DNA from: Streptosporangium roseum DSM 43021
Lineage (GTDB): Bacteria; Actinomycetota; Actinomycetes; Streptosporangiales; Streptosporangiaceae
DNA length: 64,000 nucleotides
Assembly: GCF_000024865.1 (NCBI RefSeq)
Contig: NC_013595.1
Location: 4,154,001 to 4,218,000 of the forward strand
Reading direction: 5' to 3'
Shown: one piece after another, positions 36,201 through 43,618 of the stretch
How the letters are laid out: every line of letters starts with the position of its first letter
How positions within the stretch are numbered: position 1 is the stretch's first letter
The notes under the pieces: generated by a model
The model's database searches: none
The model's input: only the letters and a program-made list of their open reading frames with translations
Told to the model about the DNA's origin: nothing
Program-made: the position numbers and the translations under genes

Positions 36201-38823
36201 CGTCCTGCTCGACGGCACCGGCATGGAGCGCAGGCTGGCCGCCTTCGCCGAACCGGTACGGCGGGCCGCCTCCGGCGACGATCCGGCCGCGGAGCTGGCC
36301 GCGGCGGCCGCCGCCGCGGCCGATCCGCACACCACCCACATCGACCGCGCCGAGCTCATGGAGTTCATCGGCAGGCTCGACCGGGCCGCGGTGATCGGCA
36401 TGATGTGGGCGCTGCGGCGGCGGGGCCTGTTCGGCTCCACCTCCGAGCGGACGACCACCGAGCAGGTCCTGGCCGCGACCGGGGCGGCTCCCCGGCACCA
36501 CCGGCTCGTCCGGCGGTGGCTGCGCGTGCTGGAGCGGGAGGGCGTCATCGCCGGCGACGGCGACGGCTTCCGCGCGACACGGGTGATCGAGGCGGCCGAC
36601 CTGGCGCGGGCCTGGCAGGCGGTGGAGGAGCTCCAGCGTGAGGACAGCTACAAGGCCGTGCTCATCGACTACTTCAAGGAGAGCACCGAGCGCCTGCCCG
36701 AGCTGCTCCGCGACGAGCTCGACCCGCTTCCGCTGCTGTTCCCCGAAGGCCGGCTGGAGATCTCCGAGGCCGCCTACCGGGAGAACATCATCAGCCGCTA
36801 CGTCAACCACGCCGCCATCGCGGTGCTGCGCGGGATCGCCGCCCGGCACGACGGGCCCCTGCGCGTCATCGAGGTCGGCGCGGGCGTCGGCGGCACCAGT
36901 GCCCAGATGATCCCCGCGCTGGCCGAGTTCGACGTCGACTACCTGTTCACCGACGTCTCGCCGTTCTTCCTCAACGAGGCCCGCGAGCGGTTCGGCGAGC
37001 GGCCCTGGGTGCGCTACGGGCTGTTCGACATCAACGAGGACTACCGCGAGCAGGGCTACGCCCCCAACGACTTCGACGTCGTCCTGTGCGCGAACGTGCT
37101 GCACAACTCGCGGCACGCGGGCCGGGTGCTGGCCGGGCTCCGCGAGATGCTCAGGCCGGGCGGCTGGCTGGTCTTCATCGAGACCACCAAGGACAGCTAC
37201 CAGATCATGACCTCGATGGAGTTCATGATGCCGGAGAAGGACCCGCGCAAGTGGGACTACGAGGACCTGCGCAAGGGACGCGACCAGACGTTCCTGGGCC
37301 GCGAGGAGTGGCTGGGGCTCCTCACCGGCGCCGGCGCCGACACCACCCTCTGCCTGCCGGGACCGGACGACGTCACCGGCCCGCTCGGCCAGAACGTCTT
37401 CGCCGCCCGGTTCAAGAGCGACCGGGCCCGGCTCGGCGTGGCCGGCCTCGCCGAACACCTGGCCGACCGGCTGCCCGAGTACATGATCCCCAGCCACACG
37501 CAGGTCGTGGACGCCCTGCCGCTCACCGGCAACGGCAAGGTCGACCACGCGGCGCTGCGGTCCTGGCTGCCCCGCGCGGCGTCCGGGCGCGCCGCGGCGG
37601 GCGGCGAGCCCCGCGACGACCTCGAACGCCGGCTCGCCGCCGTGTGGGCCGAGGTCCTGGGGCTGGTCCGGGTCGACAGGGAGGAGGACTTCTTCGAGCT
37701 CGGCGGGGACTCGCTGGTCGTCGCGAAGCTGGCGGCCCGCCTGCGCGAGGAGGTGGCGGAGACCCGGGACCTGTTCTGGGACGACCTGGTCCGCCAGATC
37801 CTGCACCGGCCCACCGTGGCCGCGCTCGCCGAGCACGTCCGGCGGGCACGGGACGAGGAGGAGTCCGGCCCCCGCGGCGAGGCCTCGCCGCTGGTCCCGC
37901 TCGGCGGGGACGAGGACGGGGGCGACGGCGCCCTGCGGGTGCTCGTCCACGAGGGCAGCGGCACCCTGGCGCCCTACCGCGCGCTGGCCCGGCTGCTGGC
38001 GGCCAAGGGTGGGCCGCTGGTGGGCCTGGCGATCACCGAGGTCGAGCGGTACCTCGCCGAGGAGCCCGAGGGCCTCATCGAAAGGCGCGCCGCCCGCTAC
38101 GCCAGGGCGCTGCTCGACACCGGTTCCTCCCGCTTCCACGTCGTGGGCTACTGCATGGGGGGCCTGCTGGCCACCGAGGTCGCCCGCCATCTCACCGAGG
38201 CGGGCGCCGCCGTGGAGAGCCTCACCGTGATCAGCAGTTACACTCTGCCGCGGATCATCGAGGACGAGCTGGTCGTCGAGTACGTCTTCGCCCGTGTGAT
38301 GGGGATCGACCCCGCCGACGCGGGCTACCCGGGCGACGAGGCCACCATGTCGCGGGTGTTCGAGCTCCTCCTCGCCGAGGATCCCGAACGCGTCCCCGCC
38401 GGCCGCGTGGCCGGGCTCACCGGCGACCCGGCCCTGGAGTCGGCCGCCGCCGACTTCCGGCGGCTCGCCGGGCTCTCCCAGCGGGAGCGGCTGGCCGCGA
38501 TCGGCCGCGCCGCCACCGAGACCCGGTCCGACCCCGAGGTCGAGCGGCACGTGAACTCCCTCTTCCAGGTGGTACGGCACAGCCTGCTGGCGGTCGGCAC
38601 GCACACCCCGGAGCCGTACGCCGGGGACATCACCTTCCTGCGGCAGCTCGGCGACACCCGTTTCCTGCCGTGGCTGCGCGACGACATGACGGGCTTCTGG
38701 CGCGAGCTGTGCCTGGGCGACCTGGAGGTGGTCGACGTCCCCGGCGACCACTTCACCTGCCTGCAGCCGCCCAACGTCGACGAGGTGGCGACCTTCCTGG
38801 CCACGTCCCAGGCGGCGCGATGA
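33199..38823 (+). CDS. NRPS 2: docking-Cy-A(Cys)[MT]-PCP-TE
   Basis: This 1874-residue protein starts at an ATG overlapping the stop of NRPS 1. After a Gly/Ala-rich leader comes a TubC-like docking domain (about 55-110, LVAELERQGVRLWEEDGRLR). Cy3 (about 118-545) has D252-xxxx-D257 (DFLIADYLS). A3 (about 570-1440) reads as DLYNMSLIWK, one residue off the Cys code. A methyltransferase is inserted after motif A8 (about 1010-1415; SAM motif VIEVGAGVGGTSAQM near 1224). PCP Ser1505 lies in LGGDSLVV. The thioesterase (about 1550-1874) has GYCMGG, so the nucleophile is Cys1652, with a later GDHFT His. It adds, cyclises and methylates the third cysteine unit, as PchF does, and releases the product. 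Confidence 0.93.
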   Translation: MTERTEWTGRTEETDSAAAVRPERAAGAAGPGRAGGGEGVTAGAGKPGGGERAAAGRLVAELERQGVRLWEEDGRLRFRAPQGVLTDERRALLSAHKEAVLDHLSRPGPEVTPQPEDRHEPFPLTDVQAAYVLGRRDAFDYGGTACQVYAELAFPELDPPRLEAAWRALVRRHDMLRAVVHVDGYQQVLADVPDYRIEVTDLRGEPAGRVSGHLDEVRAAMDHRVYDADAWPLFELRVTRTDGQALLHVSIDFLIADYLSIQLLLTELKRLYLDPDHPLPPLEIGFRDYLLAARRLREGAAYERDRDYWEGRVDELPGPPELPVRDNAAAEAGRRFTRHQVTLDAGQWERFRARSGAHGVTPSTAVLAAFAEVVARWSRRPRFSLNLTLLNRQPLHPQVGGLVGDFTTVSLLAVDGEAGAAFHGRARALQDRLWEDLDHRLYSGVEVMREIARRRGRGAALMPVVFTSTIGLSDEASGHEGMNGLAEVVYGRSQTPQVWIDCQAVVEGGALEVRWDVRDGVFPPGLVEDAFGAMEELLRALATSDEPWDSACPVALPAVQAGRRDRVNATTEPLPRGLLHEAVVAQALREPGRAAVVTGERTLTYGELLARAVGVAETLKARGFEQGALAAVMMDKGWEQVVAVLGTLLAGGAYLPVDTGQPPARRARILADAGVRHVLTQSWIRDRPEGADLVDVDLLLPSALPAPQPAADPGDLAYVIYTSGSTGDPKGVMISHRAALNTVADVNRRFAVTAEDRVLGLAGLGFDLSVYDIFGPLSLGGALVLPDAEGRGDPAHWARLIAGHGVTVWNSVPAQLQMLDHYLGSQPEPDLPSLRLAMLSGDWIPIALPGRVRGRLPGLELISLGGATEAAIWSIYHPIGEVRDGLRSIPYGTPLANQAFHVLDEALRPCPDWVPGELYISGAGLALGYLGDEDRTAQRFIRRPGTGERLYRTGDLGRYHDDGTIEFLGREDRQVKIRGHRIELAEVEAAIQSHPAVAAVHVLLDGTGMERRLAAFAEPVRRAASGDDPAAELAAAAAAAADPHTTHIDRAELMEFIGRLDRAAVIGMMWALRRRGLFGSTSERTTTEQVLAATGAAPRHHRLVRRWLRVLEREGVIAGDGDGFRATRVIEAADLARAWQAVEELQREDSYKAVLIDYFKESTERLPELLRDELDPLPLLFPEGRLEISEAAYRENIISRYVNHAAIAVLRGIAARHDGPLRVIEVGAGVGGTSAQMIPALAEFDVDYLFTDVSPFFLNEARERFGERPWVRYGLFDINEDYREQGYAPNDFDVVLCANVLHNSRHAGRVLAGLREMLRPGGWLVFIETTKDSYQIMTSMEFMMPEKDPRKWDYEDLRKGRDQTFLGREEWLGLLTGAGADTTLCLPGPDDVTGPLGQNVFAARFKSDRARLGVAGLAEHLADRLPEYMIPSHTQVVDALPLTGNGKVDHAALRSWLPRAASGRAAAGGEPRDDLERRLAAVWAEVLGLVRVDREEDFFELGGDSLVVAKLAARLREEVAETRDLFWDDLVRQILHRPTVAALAEHVRRARDEEESGPRGEASPLVPLGGDEDGGDGALRVLVHEGSGTLAPYRALARLLAAKGGPLVGLAITEVERYLAEEPEGLIERRAARYARALLDTGSSRFHVVGYCMGGLLATEVARHLTEAGAAVESLTVISSYTLPRIIEDELVVEYVFARVMGIDPADAGYPGDEATMSRVFELLLAEDPERVPAGRVAGLTGDPALESAAADFRRLAGLSQRERLAAIGRAATETRSDPEVERHVNSLFQVVRHSLLAVGTHTPEPYAGDITFLRQLGDTRFLPWLRDDMTGFWRELCLGDLEVVDVPGDHFTCLQPPNVDEVATFLATSQAAR

Positions 38824-40262
38824 GGGCCGGCCGCGGGGCGCCCGCCATCGCCGTCCTGGGCTGCTACGGAGCCGTGGGCAGGTCGGTCGTCCGCCGCCTC
38901 AGGGAGGCCGGGACGGGCCCGCTGCGCCTGGGCGGCAGGGATCTCGACCGGGTCCGCGCCCTGGCCGGAACCGGGTCCGGAGGGCCGGCCGGGGCCGAGG
39001 CCGCGACGGGCGGAGCCGCCACCGGCGAGGCCGTGACGGGTACGGCGGGCGCCGGAGCAGTGGAGGCGAGGGCCGGGGCGGACGAGGCCGTGGCGGTCGA
39101 CCTCCGCGACGCGGCGGCGCTCGCCGCGTTCTGCGAGGGCTGCCACGTGGTGGTCAACTGCGCGGGGCCGTCCAGCCGGATCCTCGACACGGTGGCCCGC
39201 GCGGCGCTCGCCGCCGGCGCCCACTACGTCGACGTCGCCGGCGACGCGGCCGTGCGCGACAGGCTCACGGCGGCGGGTCTCCCGACGGGCTCGGCGGCCC
39301 GCCGGGACCCCGCGGGCCACGGCTCTGACGGCCCGGGTTCCGGGGACCACGGTTCTGACGGCCCGGAGTCCGCGGGGCGGGGTTCTGACGGCCCGGGTTC
39401 CGGGGACCACGGCTTTGACGGCCCAGGTTCCGCGGGGCGGGGTTCCACGGGCCACGGCTCCGAAGGCCGGGGTTCCAGGGGGCGGGGCCGCGCCGGGCGG
39501 GATGGCTCCGGGCGGGTCGTCGTGCTCTCGGCGGGGATGATGCCCGGCCTGTCGGCCCTGCTGCCGAGGCATCTCGCCGGACAGGGGTTCGACCGGGTGG
39601 ACCGCCTGACCGCTCACGTGGGCGGCGTCGACAGGTTCACCCCCGCCGCCGCGCTCGACTACGTGGCCTCGCTGTCCGGCGGGTACGCGACGCCGCTGGC
39701 GGTCTGGCGGGGACACCAGGTGATCCCCCGCGCCTCCAGGCCCCGCCGGGGCGTCGAGCTGCCGCACTTCCCCGGCCGGGTCAACGCCTACCCCTACCTC
39801 AGCGCGGAGGCCGAGCGGCTCGCCAGATCGCTGGGCTTCGCCGAGGTCGAGTGGTCGAGCGTCTTCGACGGGGAGCTGACGCTCGCGGCACTGGCCCGCC
39901 TGCACGACCTGGACGCGGACACCGCGGCCGGAGAGCTGGTGCGGACCTCGCGCCTGGAGGCCTTCGGGCGCACGCCGTACTTCCAGATGGTCTTCCGGAT
40001 GGAAGGGGAGGCGGCGGGGCGGCCGGTCGCCCGGACGCTCGTCGCGCGGGCCGCCGACAGCTACGAGCTGAGCGCGGCGGTCGCCGTGCTGGCGGCCGGG
40101 GCGGTCCTGCGGGGCCTCGTCCGCCCGGGGCTGCACGACGCGGCCGACGTGCTCGACGCCGGCGCGGTCTTCCAGGCCCTCCTCGACGACCCGGCGGTCA
40201 CCCGGCTGGAGGTCGTCGACGACGTCTCGCCGGCCGTAGAGGTGGAGGAGGGGGTCCTGTGA
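38820..40262 (+). CDS. Saccharopine dehydrogenase-like NAD(P)-binding protein
   Basis: This 480-residue protein has an N-terminal Rossmann motif AIAVLGCYGAVGRSVVRRL and the family's VVNCAGPSS and GAHYVDVAGD segments, then a C-terminal catalytic-like domain (VVVLSAGMMPGLSALLPRHL onward). Saccharopine dehydrogenase-like proteins are reductases or oxidases of imine/amine compounds; its role in the siderophore is unknown, but coupling to the thiazoline reductase is possible. A 60-residue Gly/Ser/Asp repeat (39318-39497) is inserted between the two domains. It starts inside the NRPS 2 stop (ATGA) and overlaps the next gene. Confidence 0.8.
   Translation: MRAGRGAPAIAVLGCYGAVGRSVVRRLREAGTGPLRLGGRDLDRVRALAGTGSGGPAGAEAATGGAATGEAVTGTAGAGAVEARAGADEAVAVDLRDAAALAAFCEGCHVVVNCAGPSSRILDTVARAALAAGAHYVDVAGDAAVRDRLTAAGLPTGSAARRDPAGHGSDGPGSGDHGSDGPESAGRGSDGPGSGDHGFDGPGSAGRGSTGHGSEGRGSRGRGRAGRDGSGRVVVLSAGMMPGLSALLPRHLAGQGFDRVDRLTAHVGGVDRFTPAAALDYVASLSGGYATPLAVWRGHQVIPRASRPRRGVELPHFPGRVNAYPYLSAEAERLARSLGFAEVEWSSVFDGELTLAALARLHDLDADTAAGELVRTSRLEAFGRTPYFQMVFRMEGEAAGRPVARTLVARAADSYELSAAVAVLAAGAVLRGLVRPGLHDAADVLDAGAVFQALLDDPAVTRLEVVDDVSPAVEVEEGVL
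39318..39497 (+). repeat. Six imperfect 30-bp tandem repeats inside the saccharopine dehydrogenase-like gene
   Basis: The units encode ten residues of the type HGSDGPGSGD, HGSDGPESAG, RGSDGPGSGD, HGFDGPGSAG, degrading to RGSTGHGSEG and RGSRGRGRAG. They keep the frame and lengthen a loop between the NAD(P)-binding and C-terminal domains. Confidence 0.85.
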
Positions 40263-41386
40263 GCGAGCGGCCACGCGTCATCGTCTGCGGCACCGGCTTC
40301 GGCCGGGTGCACCTGGCGGCACTGGGCAGGCCCGGCGTGCCGTTCGAGCTGGCCGGGGTGCTGGCCAGGGGCAGCGATCGTTCGCGGCTCTGCGCCGACC
40401 GGGCCGGGGTCCCGCTGTACACCGAGGTCGAGCAGGTGCCCGACGACGTCGACCTCGCCTGCGTGGTGCTCCTGGGGGAGGTCAACGGCGGCCCGGGCAG
40501 CGAGGTCGCGGCCCGGTTCATGTCCCGCGGCGTGCACGTGCTGCAGGAGGGCCCCCTGCTCCACGACGAGCTCGCCGCCTCGCTGCGCACCGCCCGCAGG
40601 GAGAAGGTCTTCTACCAGGTCAACACGCACTACACCCAGCTGCCGCCGGTACGCCGGTTCACCGCCGCCGCGCGGGTGCTGCTGGCCCGCCAGCGGCCCC
40701 TCTTCGTGGACGCCGTCTGCGGCATCCAGGTCTCCTACAACCTCGTCGACATCCTCGGCAGGATCCTGGGCGGCCTGCGGCCGTGGGGATTCGCCGATCC
40801 GCCGGAGGTGCCGGAGAAGATCCGCCGGCTGTCCGGTGCCGAGCCGCCGTTCCGCACCCTCAGCGGAGTCCTGGCCGGGGTGCCGCTCACCCTGCGGGTG
40901 CAGAACCAGCTCCACCCGGCCGACCCCGACAACCACGCGCACTTCCTGCACCGCGTCACCCTGGGGACGGAGGGAGGCACGCTCACGCTGGTCAACACCC
41001 ACGGGCCGGTGCTGTGGTCCCCCCGCCCGCACCTGCCCGCGCAGGCCAGGGGGCTCGCCACGCTGGACGGCGCCGACGACGAGCACCTCGACTTCCCCAG
41101 CAGCACGCCCATCGGGCCGGCGCGGGCCCCCAGCTACCGCGAGATCCTCGGCGAGATGTGGCCCGCCGGGGTCGAGAGGGCCCTGAGCGCCACATGGACG
41201 GCGCAGCGTGACGGAGTTGATCCGCTCCGTGACGGCCAGTATCATCTCGCGGTCTGCAAGGTGTGGCAGGCGATGGCGGGGGCACTGGGTTTCCCCGAGC
41301 GCCTGCTGGGCCCGGCGCCGCGTCCGCTCTCCGCCGACGAGCTGATCTCCGCCATGAGATCGCAGCACGAGGAGCTGCTCACATGA
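40259..41386 (+). CDS. Thiazolinyl imine reductase (PchG/YbtU/Irp3-like)
   Basis: This 375-residue NADPH-dependent reductase starts at a GTG overlapping the previous stop. The Rossmann motif is VIVCGTGFGRVHLAALG, and family segments include HVLQEGPLLHDELAASLR and FYQVNTHYTQLPPVRRF. PchG and Irp3 reduce a carrier-bound thiazoline C=N to thiazolidine during pyochelin and yersiniabactin assembly. Here it should reduce one ring, most likely the last, so that the inserted methyltransferase can methylate its nitrogen. It is in the same tight operon as the NRPS genes. Confidence 0.92.
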   Translation: MSERPRVIVCGTGFGRVHLAALGRPGVPFELAGVLARGSDRSRLCADRAGVPLYTEVEQVPDDVDLACVVLLGEVNGGPGSEVAARFMSRGVHVLQEGPLLHDELAASLRTARREKVFYQVNTHYTQLPPVRRFTAAARVLLARQRPLFVDAVCGIQVSYNLVDILGRILGGLRPWGFADPPEVPEKIRRLSGAEPPFRTLSGVLAGVPLTLRVQNQLHPADPDNHAHFLHRVTLGTEGGTLTLVNTHGPVLWSPRPHLPAQARGLATLDGADDEHLDFPSSTPIGPARAPSYREILGEMWPAGVERALSATWTAQRDGVDPLRDGQYHLAVCKVWQAMAGALGFPERLLGPAPRPLSADELISAMRSQHEELLT

Positions 41387-42162
41387 CGATCATGACGACC
41401 GAGATGCGCGACCGGTGGCTGCGCTGCCAGCGCGCCGACCCCGCGCCGCGGCTGCGGCTGGTGTGCTTCCCCCACGCGGGCGGCGCGGCCGGCTTCTTCC
41501 GGACCTGGGCGGGGCGCCTGCCGTACGGCGTCGAGCTGTACGCGGTGCAGTACCCCGGCCGCCAGGACCGCATCGAGGAGGAGTTCGCCGCCGACATGGA
41601 CGGGCTCGCCGGACCGGTCGCGGCGGCCCTGGAAGACCTGCCCGACGTCCCGGTCGCGCTGTTCGGCCACAGCATGGGCGCGGCGGTGGCGCACGAGGTG
41701 GCGCGGCGGCTCGAAGAGCGGGGGAGGGTGCCGCTGGCGGGCCTCGCCGTCTCCGGACGGCCCGCGCCGGACCGCCTGAGACCCGCCGGGGTGCACCTCG
41801 GCGGCGACGAGGCCCTCCTGACCGACCTGCGCAGGCTCGGCGGCACCAGCGAGGAGGTCCTCGCGGACCCCGCGCTGCGCGCGCTGGTCCTGCCCGCGCT
41901 CCGTGCCGACTACCGGCTGATAGAGACCTACGAGCCGCGGCCCCGCGCGCCGATCCGGGCGCCGATCTGCGTCTGCCTCGGAGACGCCGACCCCGAGGTC
42001 GACCTGGACGAGGCGGCGGCGTGGGCGGACCACACGGCCGGCGCCTTCGGGCTGCGCGCCTTCCCCGGGGACCACTTCTACCTGGTCGCCCACGAGGACG
42101 AGCTGATCAGGGAGGTGTTGCGCCACTGCCACCTGTCCGATCCATGGCCGTCGACCCCGTAG
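41383..42162 (+). CDS. Type II thioesterase
   Basis: This 259-residue alpha/beta hydrolase is of the editing thioesterase family (GrsT/YbtT-like). It shows RLVCFPHAGGAAGFFRTWAG, the Ser nucleophile GHSMGAAVAHEVAR, and the late His in PGDHFYLV. Such enzymes clear mis-primed carrier domains; in this pathway it could also release aryl groups. Its normal Ser contrasts with the Cys in the terminal thioesterase domain of NRPS 2. The start overlaps the reductase stop; ATG at 41392 is an in-frame alternative. Confidence 0.93.
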   Translation: MTIMTTEMRDRWLRCQRADPAPRLRLVCFPHAGGAAGFFRTWAGRLPYGVELYAVQYPGRQDRIEEEFAADMDGLAGPVAAALEDLPDVPVALFGHSMGAAVAHEVARRLEERGRVPLAGLAVSGRPAPDRLRPAGVHLGGDEALLTDLRRLGGTSEEVLADPALRALVLPALRADYRLIETYEPRPRAPIRAPICVCLGDADPEVDLDEAAAWADHTAGAFGLRAFPGDHFYLVAHEDELIREVLRHCHLSDPWPSTP

Positions 42163-42184
42163 ACACGTCACGAAAGGAAGCACG

Positions 42185-42565
42185 TTGGAGACCAAGGCAA
42201 TCGAGAAGGACCTGCTCGCCCTCGAAGAGCAGGGCTGGGCGGCGATATCGGTGGGCGACGGCGACTTCTACCGCCGGCTGATCACCGACCGGACGCTGTG
42301 CGTCGAGCCCGACGGCCTGCAGACCGGAGCGGAGCTCGCCGCCGACATCGACGCCAACAAGTCGCCCTTCGACGACTACAAGCTGCAGGACGTCAAGGTC
42401 CTGCCGCTCACCGCCGACAGCGCGGTCATCACCTACCGGGCGGTCGTCAGCCTCAAGGAGGCCGGCTTCGTCTTCCAGCTCTACATGAGCAGCGCCTACG
42501 TCCGCAGCGACGGCGCGTGGAAGCTCGCCTTCCACCAGCAGACACCGGTGAAACAGGAAGACTGA
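42185..42565 (+). CDS. SnoaL/NTF2-like (DUF4440-type) small protein
   Basis: This 126-residue protein starts at TTG with AAGGAAG six bases upstream. It has the cone-shaped NTF2-like pattern: METKAIEKDLLALEEQGWAA, then VEPDGLQTGAELAADI, AVITYRAVVSLKEAG and SSAYVRSDGAWKLAFHQQTP. Members are isomerases, cyclases or hydrolases of small molecules, or non-catalytic. It closes the NRPS operon and may act on the aryl precursor or on ring formation, but the reaction cannot be assigned. Confidence 0.8.
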   Translation: METKAIEKDLLALEEQGWAAISVGDGDFYRRLITDRTLCVEPDGLQTGAELAADIDANKSPFDDYKLQDVKVLPLTADSAVITYRAVVSLKEAGFVFQLYMSSAYVRSDGAWKLAFHQQTPVKQED

Positions 42566-42734
42566 GGCGCTCCCCCCCGCCGTTCCCCGGGATGGGGAGC
42601 GGCCGGTCGCCGGACATCTCGCACCGGGAGGCACTGTCATGCACGGAGTGGCGGGCGACGCTCCGGTGGGACTGCCGCGGGGCGCTCCCGTGGCGGTTGC
42701 CGTGCTTTTCACATTCGCCTGGGTAATTGGTGGT

Positions 42735-42778
42735 GACGGCGATATCGGCGCCCGTTTCCTTGCGCCTCTATCGCCGTC
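42735..42778. terminator. Long hairpin after the NRPS operon
   Basis: GACGGCGATA (42735-42744) pairs with TATCGCCGTC (42769-42778), with an inner GGCGC/GCGCC stem. It lies 170 bases after the last gene of the operon and has no T-run, as is usual for actinomycete terminators. Confidence 0.65.
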
Positions 42779-42803
42779 GTTAAGCGATTGAACATAAGGG
42801 GAG

Positions 42804-42839
42804 GAATTCCTCCGGGACTTTTCAGTCCCGGAGGAATTC
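42804..42839. terminator. 15-bp perfect hairpin overlapping the methyltransferase stop
   Basis: GAATTCCTCCGGGAC (42804-42818) pairs perfectly with GTCCCGGAGGAATTC (42825-42839) across a six-base TTTTCA loop. The loop contains the methyltransferase gene's stop codon (42822-42824), so one arm is coding and the other non-coding. It should terminate transcription from both sides. Confidence 0.8.
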
Positions 42840-43505
42840 GACGAGCTGATAATTGATTTTCCCTTCCGGGGCGGCGCAGCCGGCCGCCCTGAGAACGGCC
42901 GGTCGCCAGCCGTGCCGGGCGGCGAGCTCGCCGATGAGCGCCGCGTTGCCGAGATCGGTGAAGCCGAGCATCAGCCGCCCGCCGGGGTTGAGGTGCTCCC
43001 CGGCGTCGCGCAGGAAGGCGTCGTGCGCGGTGTAGCCGGGGTCGAAGAACGCGCGCTCCAGGTCGTCGGCCGCGGCCTCGCCCGAGGGGGCCTCGACGAA
43101 GTTGGAGTTCCAGTAGATCAGGTCGAAGCGGTCGTCCGCGCTCAGCGGGGAGAACATGTCCCCGCAGGCCACGCGGACGCGGTCGGCGACGCCGTGCCGT
43201 TCGGCGTTGAGCCGGGTGTTGTCCGCCGCGGCCCGGCTCATGTCGATCGCGGTCACCGCGTCGCATCCGCGGAGGGCGGCGGTGACGGCCACGTAGCCGG
43301 TGCCGCTGCCGATCTCGCAGAGGGAGCCGTGCACCGGGTAGGGGATCCACTCGGCGTACAGCGCCGAGGACTGTGAGAGGTGCGGGGCGTAGACGCCGGG
43401 AAGGAGATCCCAGTCGAGGCCGAGCAGCCGGAAATTCTGTCGCAGCGTGATTTCCCGATGGCGGGCGAGAAGACTTCCGGCGGCCTGCCGGGCGCGAGTA
43501 TTCAT
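42822..43505 (-). CDS. Class I SAM-dependent methyltransferase (HemK/PrmC-related fold)
   Basis: This 227-residue protein starts at ATG 43505 with GGAGAG upstream. It shows SAM motif I CEIGSGTGYVAVTAALRG, an acidic residue in VTAIDMSRAA, and motif IV FDLIYWNSNFVEAP. Motif IV reads NSNF where N-methylating enzymes of the PrmC type have NPPY, so a glutamine or adenine amino group is an unlikely target. The C-terminus ends in the terminator hairpin. It is divergent from the PNPOx-like gene and may tailor the siderophore or its aryl cap; this is inference. Confidence 0.82.
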   Translation of the reverse strand: MNTRARQAAGSLLARHREITLRQNFRLLGLDWDLLPGVYAPHLSQSSALYAEWIPYPVHGSLCEIGSGTGYVAVTAALRGCDAVTAIDMSRAAADNTRLNAERHGVADRVRVACGDMFSPLSADDRFDLIYWNSNFVEAPSGEAAADDLERAFFDPGYTAHDAFLRDAGEHLNPGGRLMLGFTDLGNAALIGELAARHGWRPAVLRAAGCAAPEGKINYQLVEFLRD

Positions 43506-43618
43506 CGTCTCTCCGGTCTCCGATGGACGTTGCATTAGATAATTATAGGCATTAGCGTTTAAATCATGCCACGAACGGCATGTAGCTATGAAATATGTAA
43601 TGACGGATGGAGAGGCTG
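43506..43618. promoter_or_regulatory. Divergent promoter region, methyltransferase and PNPOx-like genes
   Basis: This is an AT-rich stretch containing the inverted repeat CATGCC (43565-43570) / GGCATG (43577-43582). No convincing iron box is seen here, unlike the other two divergent regions of the cluster. Confidence 0.55.

Noticed and set aside
32809..38751. 1980-codon minus-strand open frame across NRPS 2
   Set aside because: Same reason: low-complexity translation, no motifs, opposite to a clear synthetase.
26168..38823. Imidazoline rings made by cyclising diaminopropionate in the Cy modules
   Set aside because: Attractive because SbnA/B-like genes are nearby, but all three A-domain codes resemble the cysteine code, so thiazolines are far more likely.
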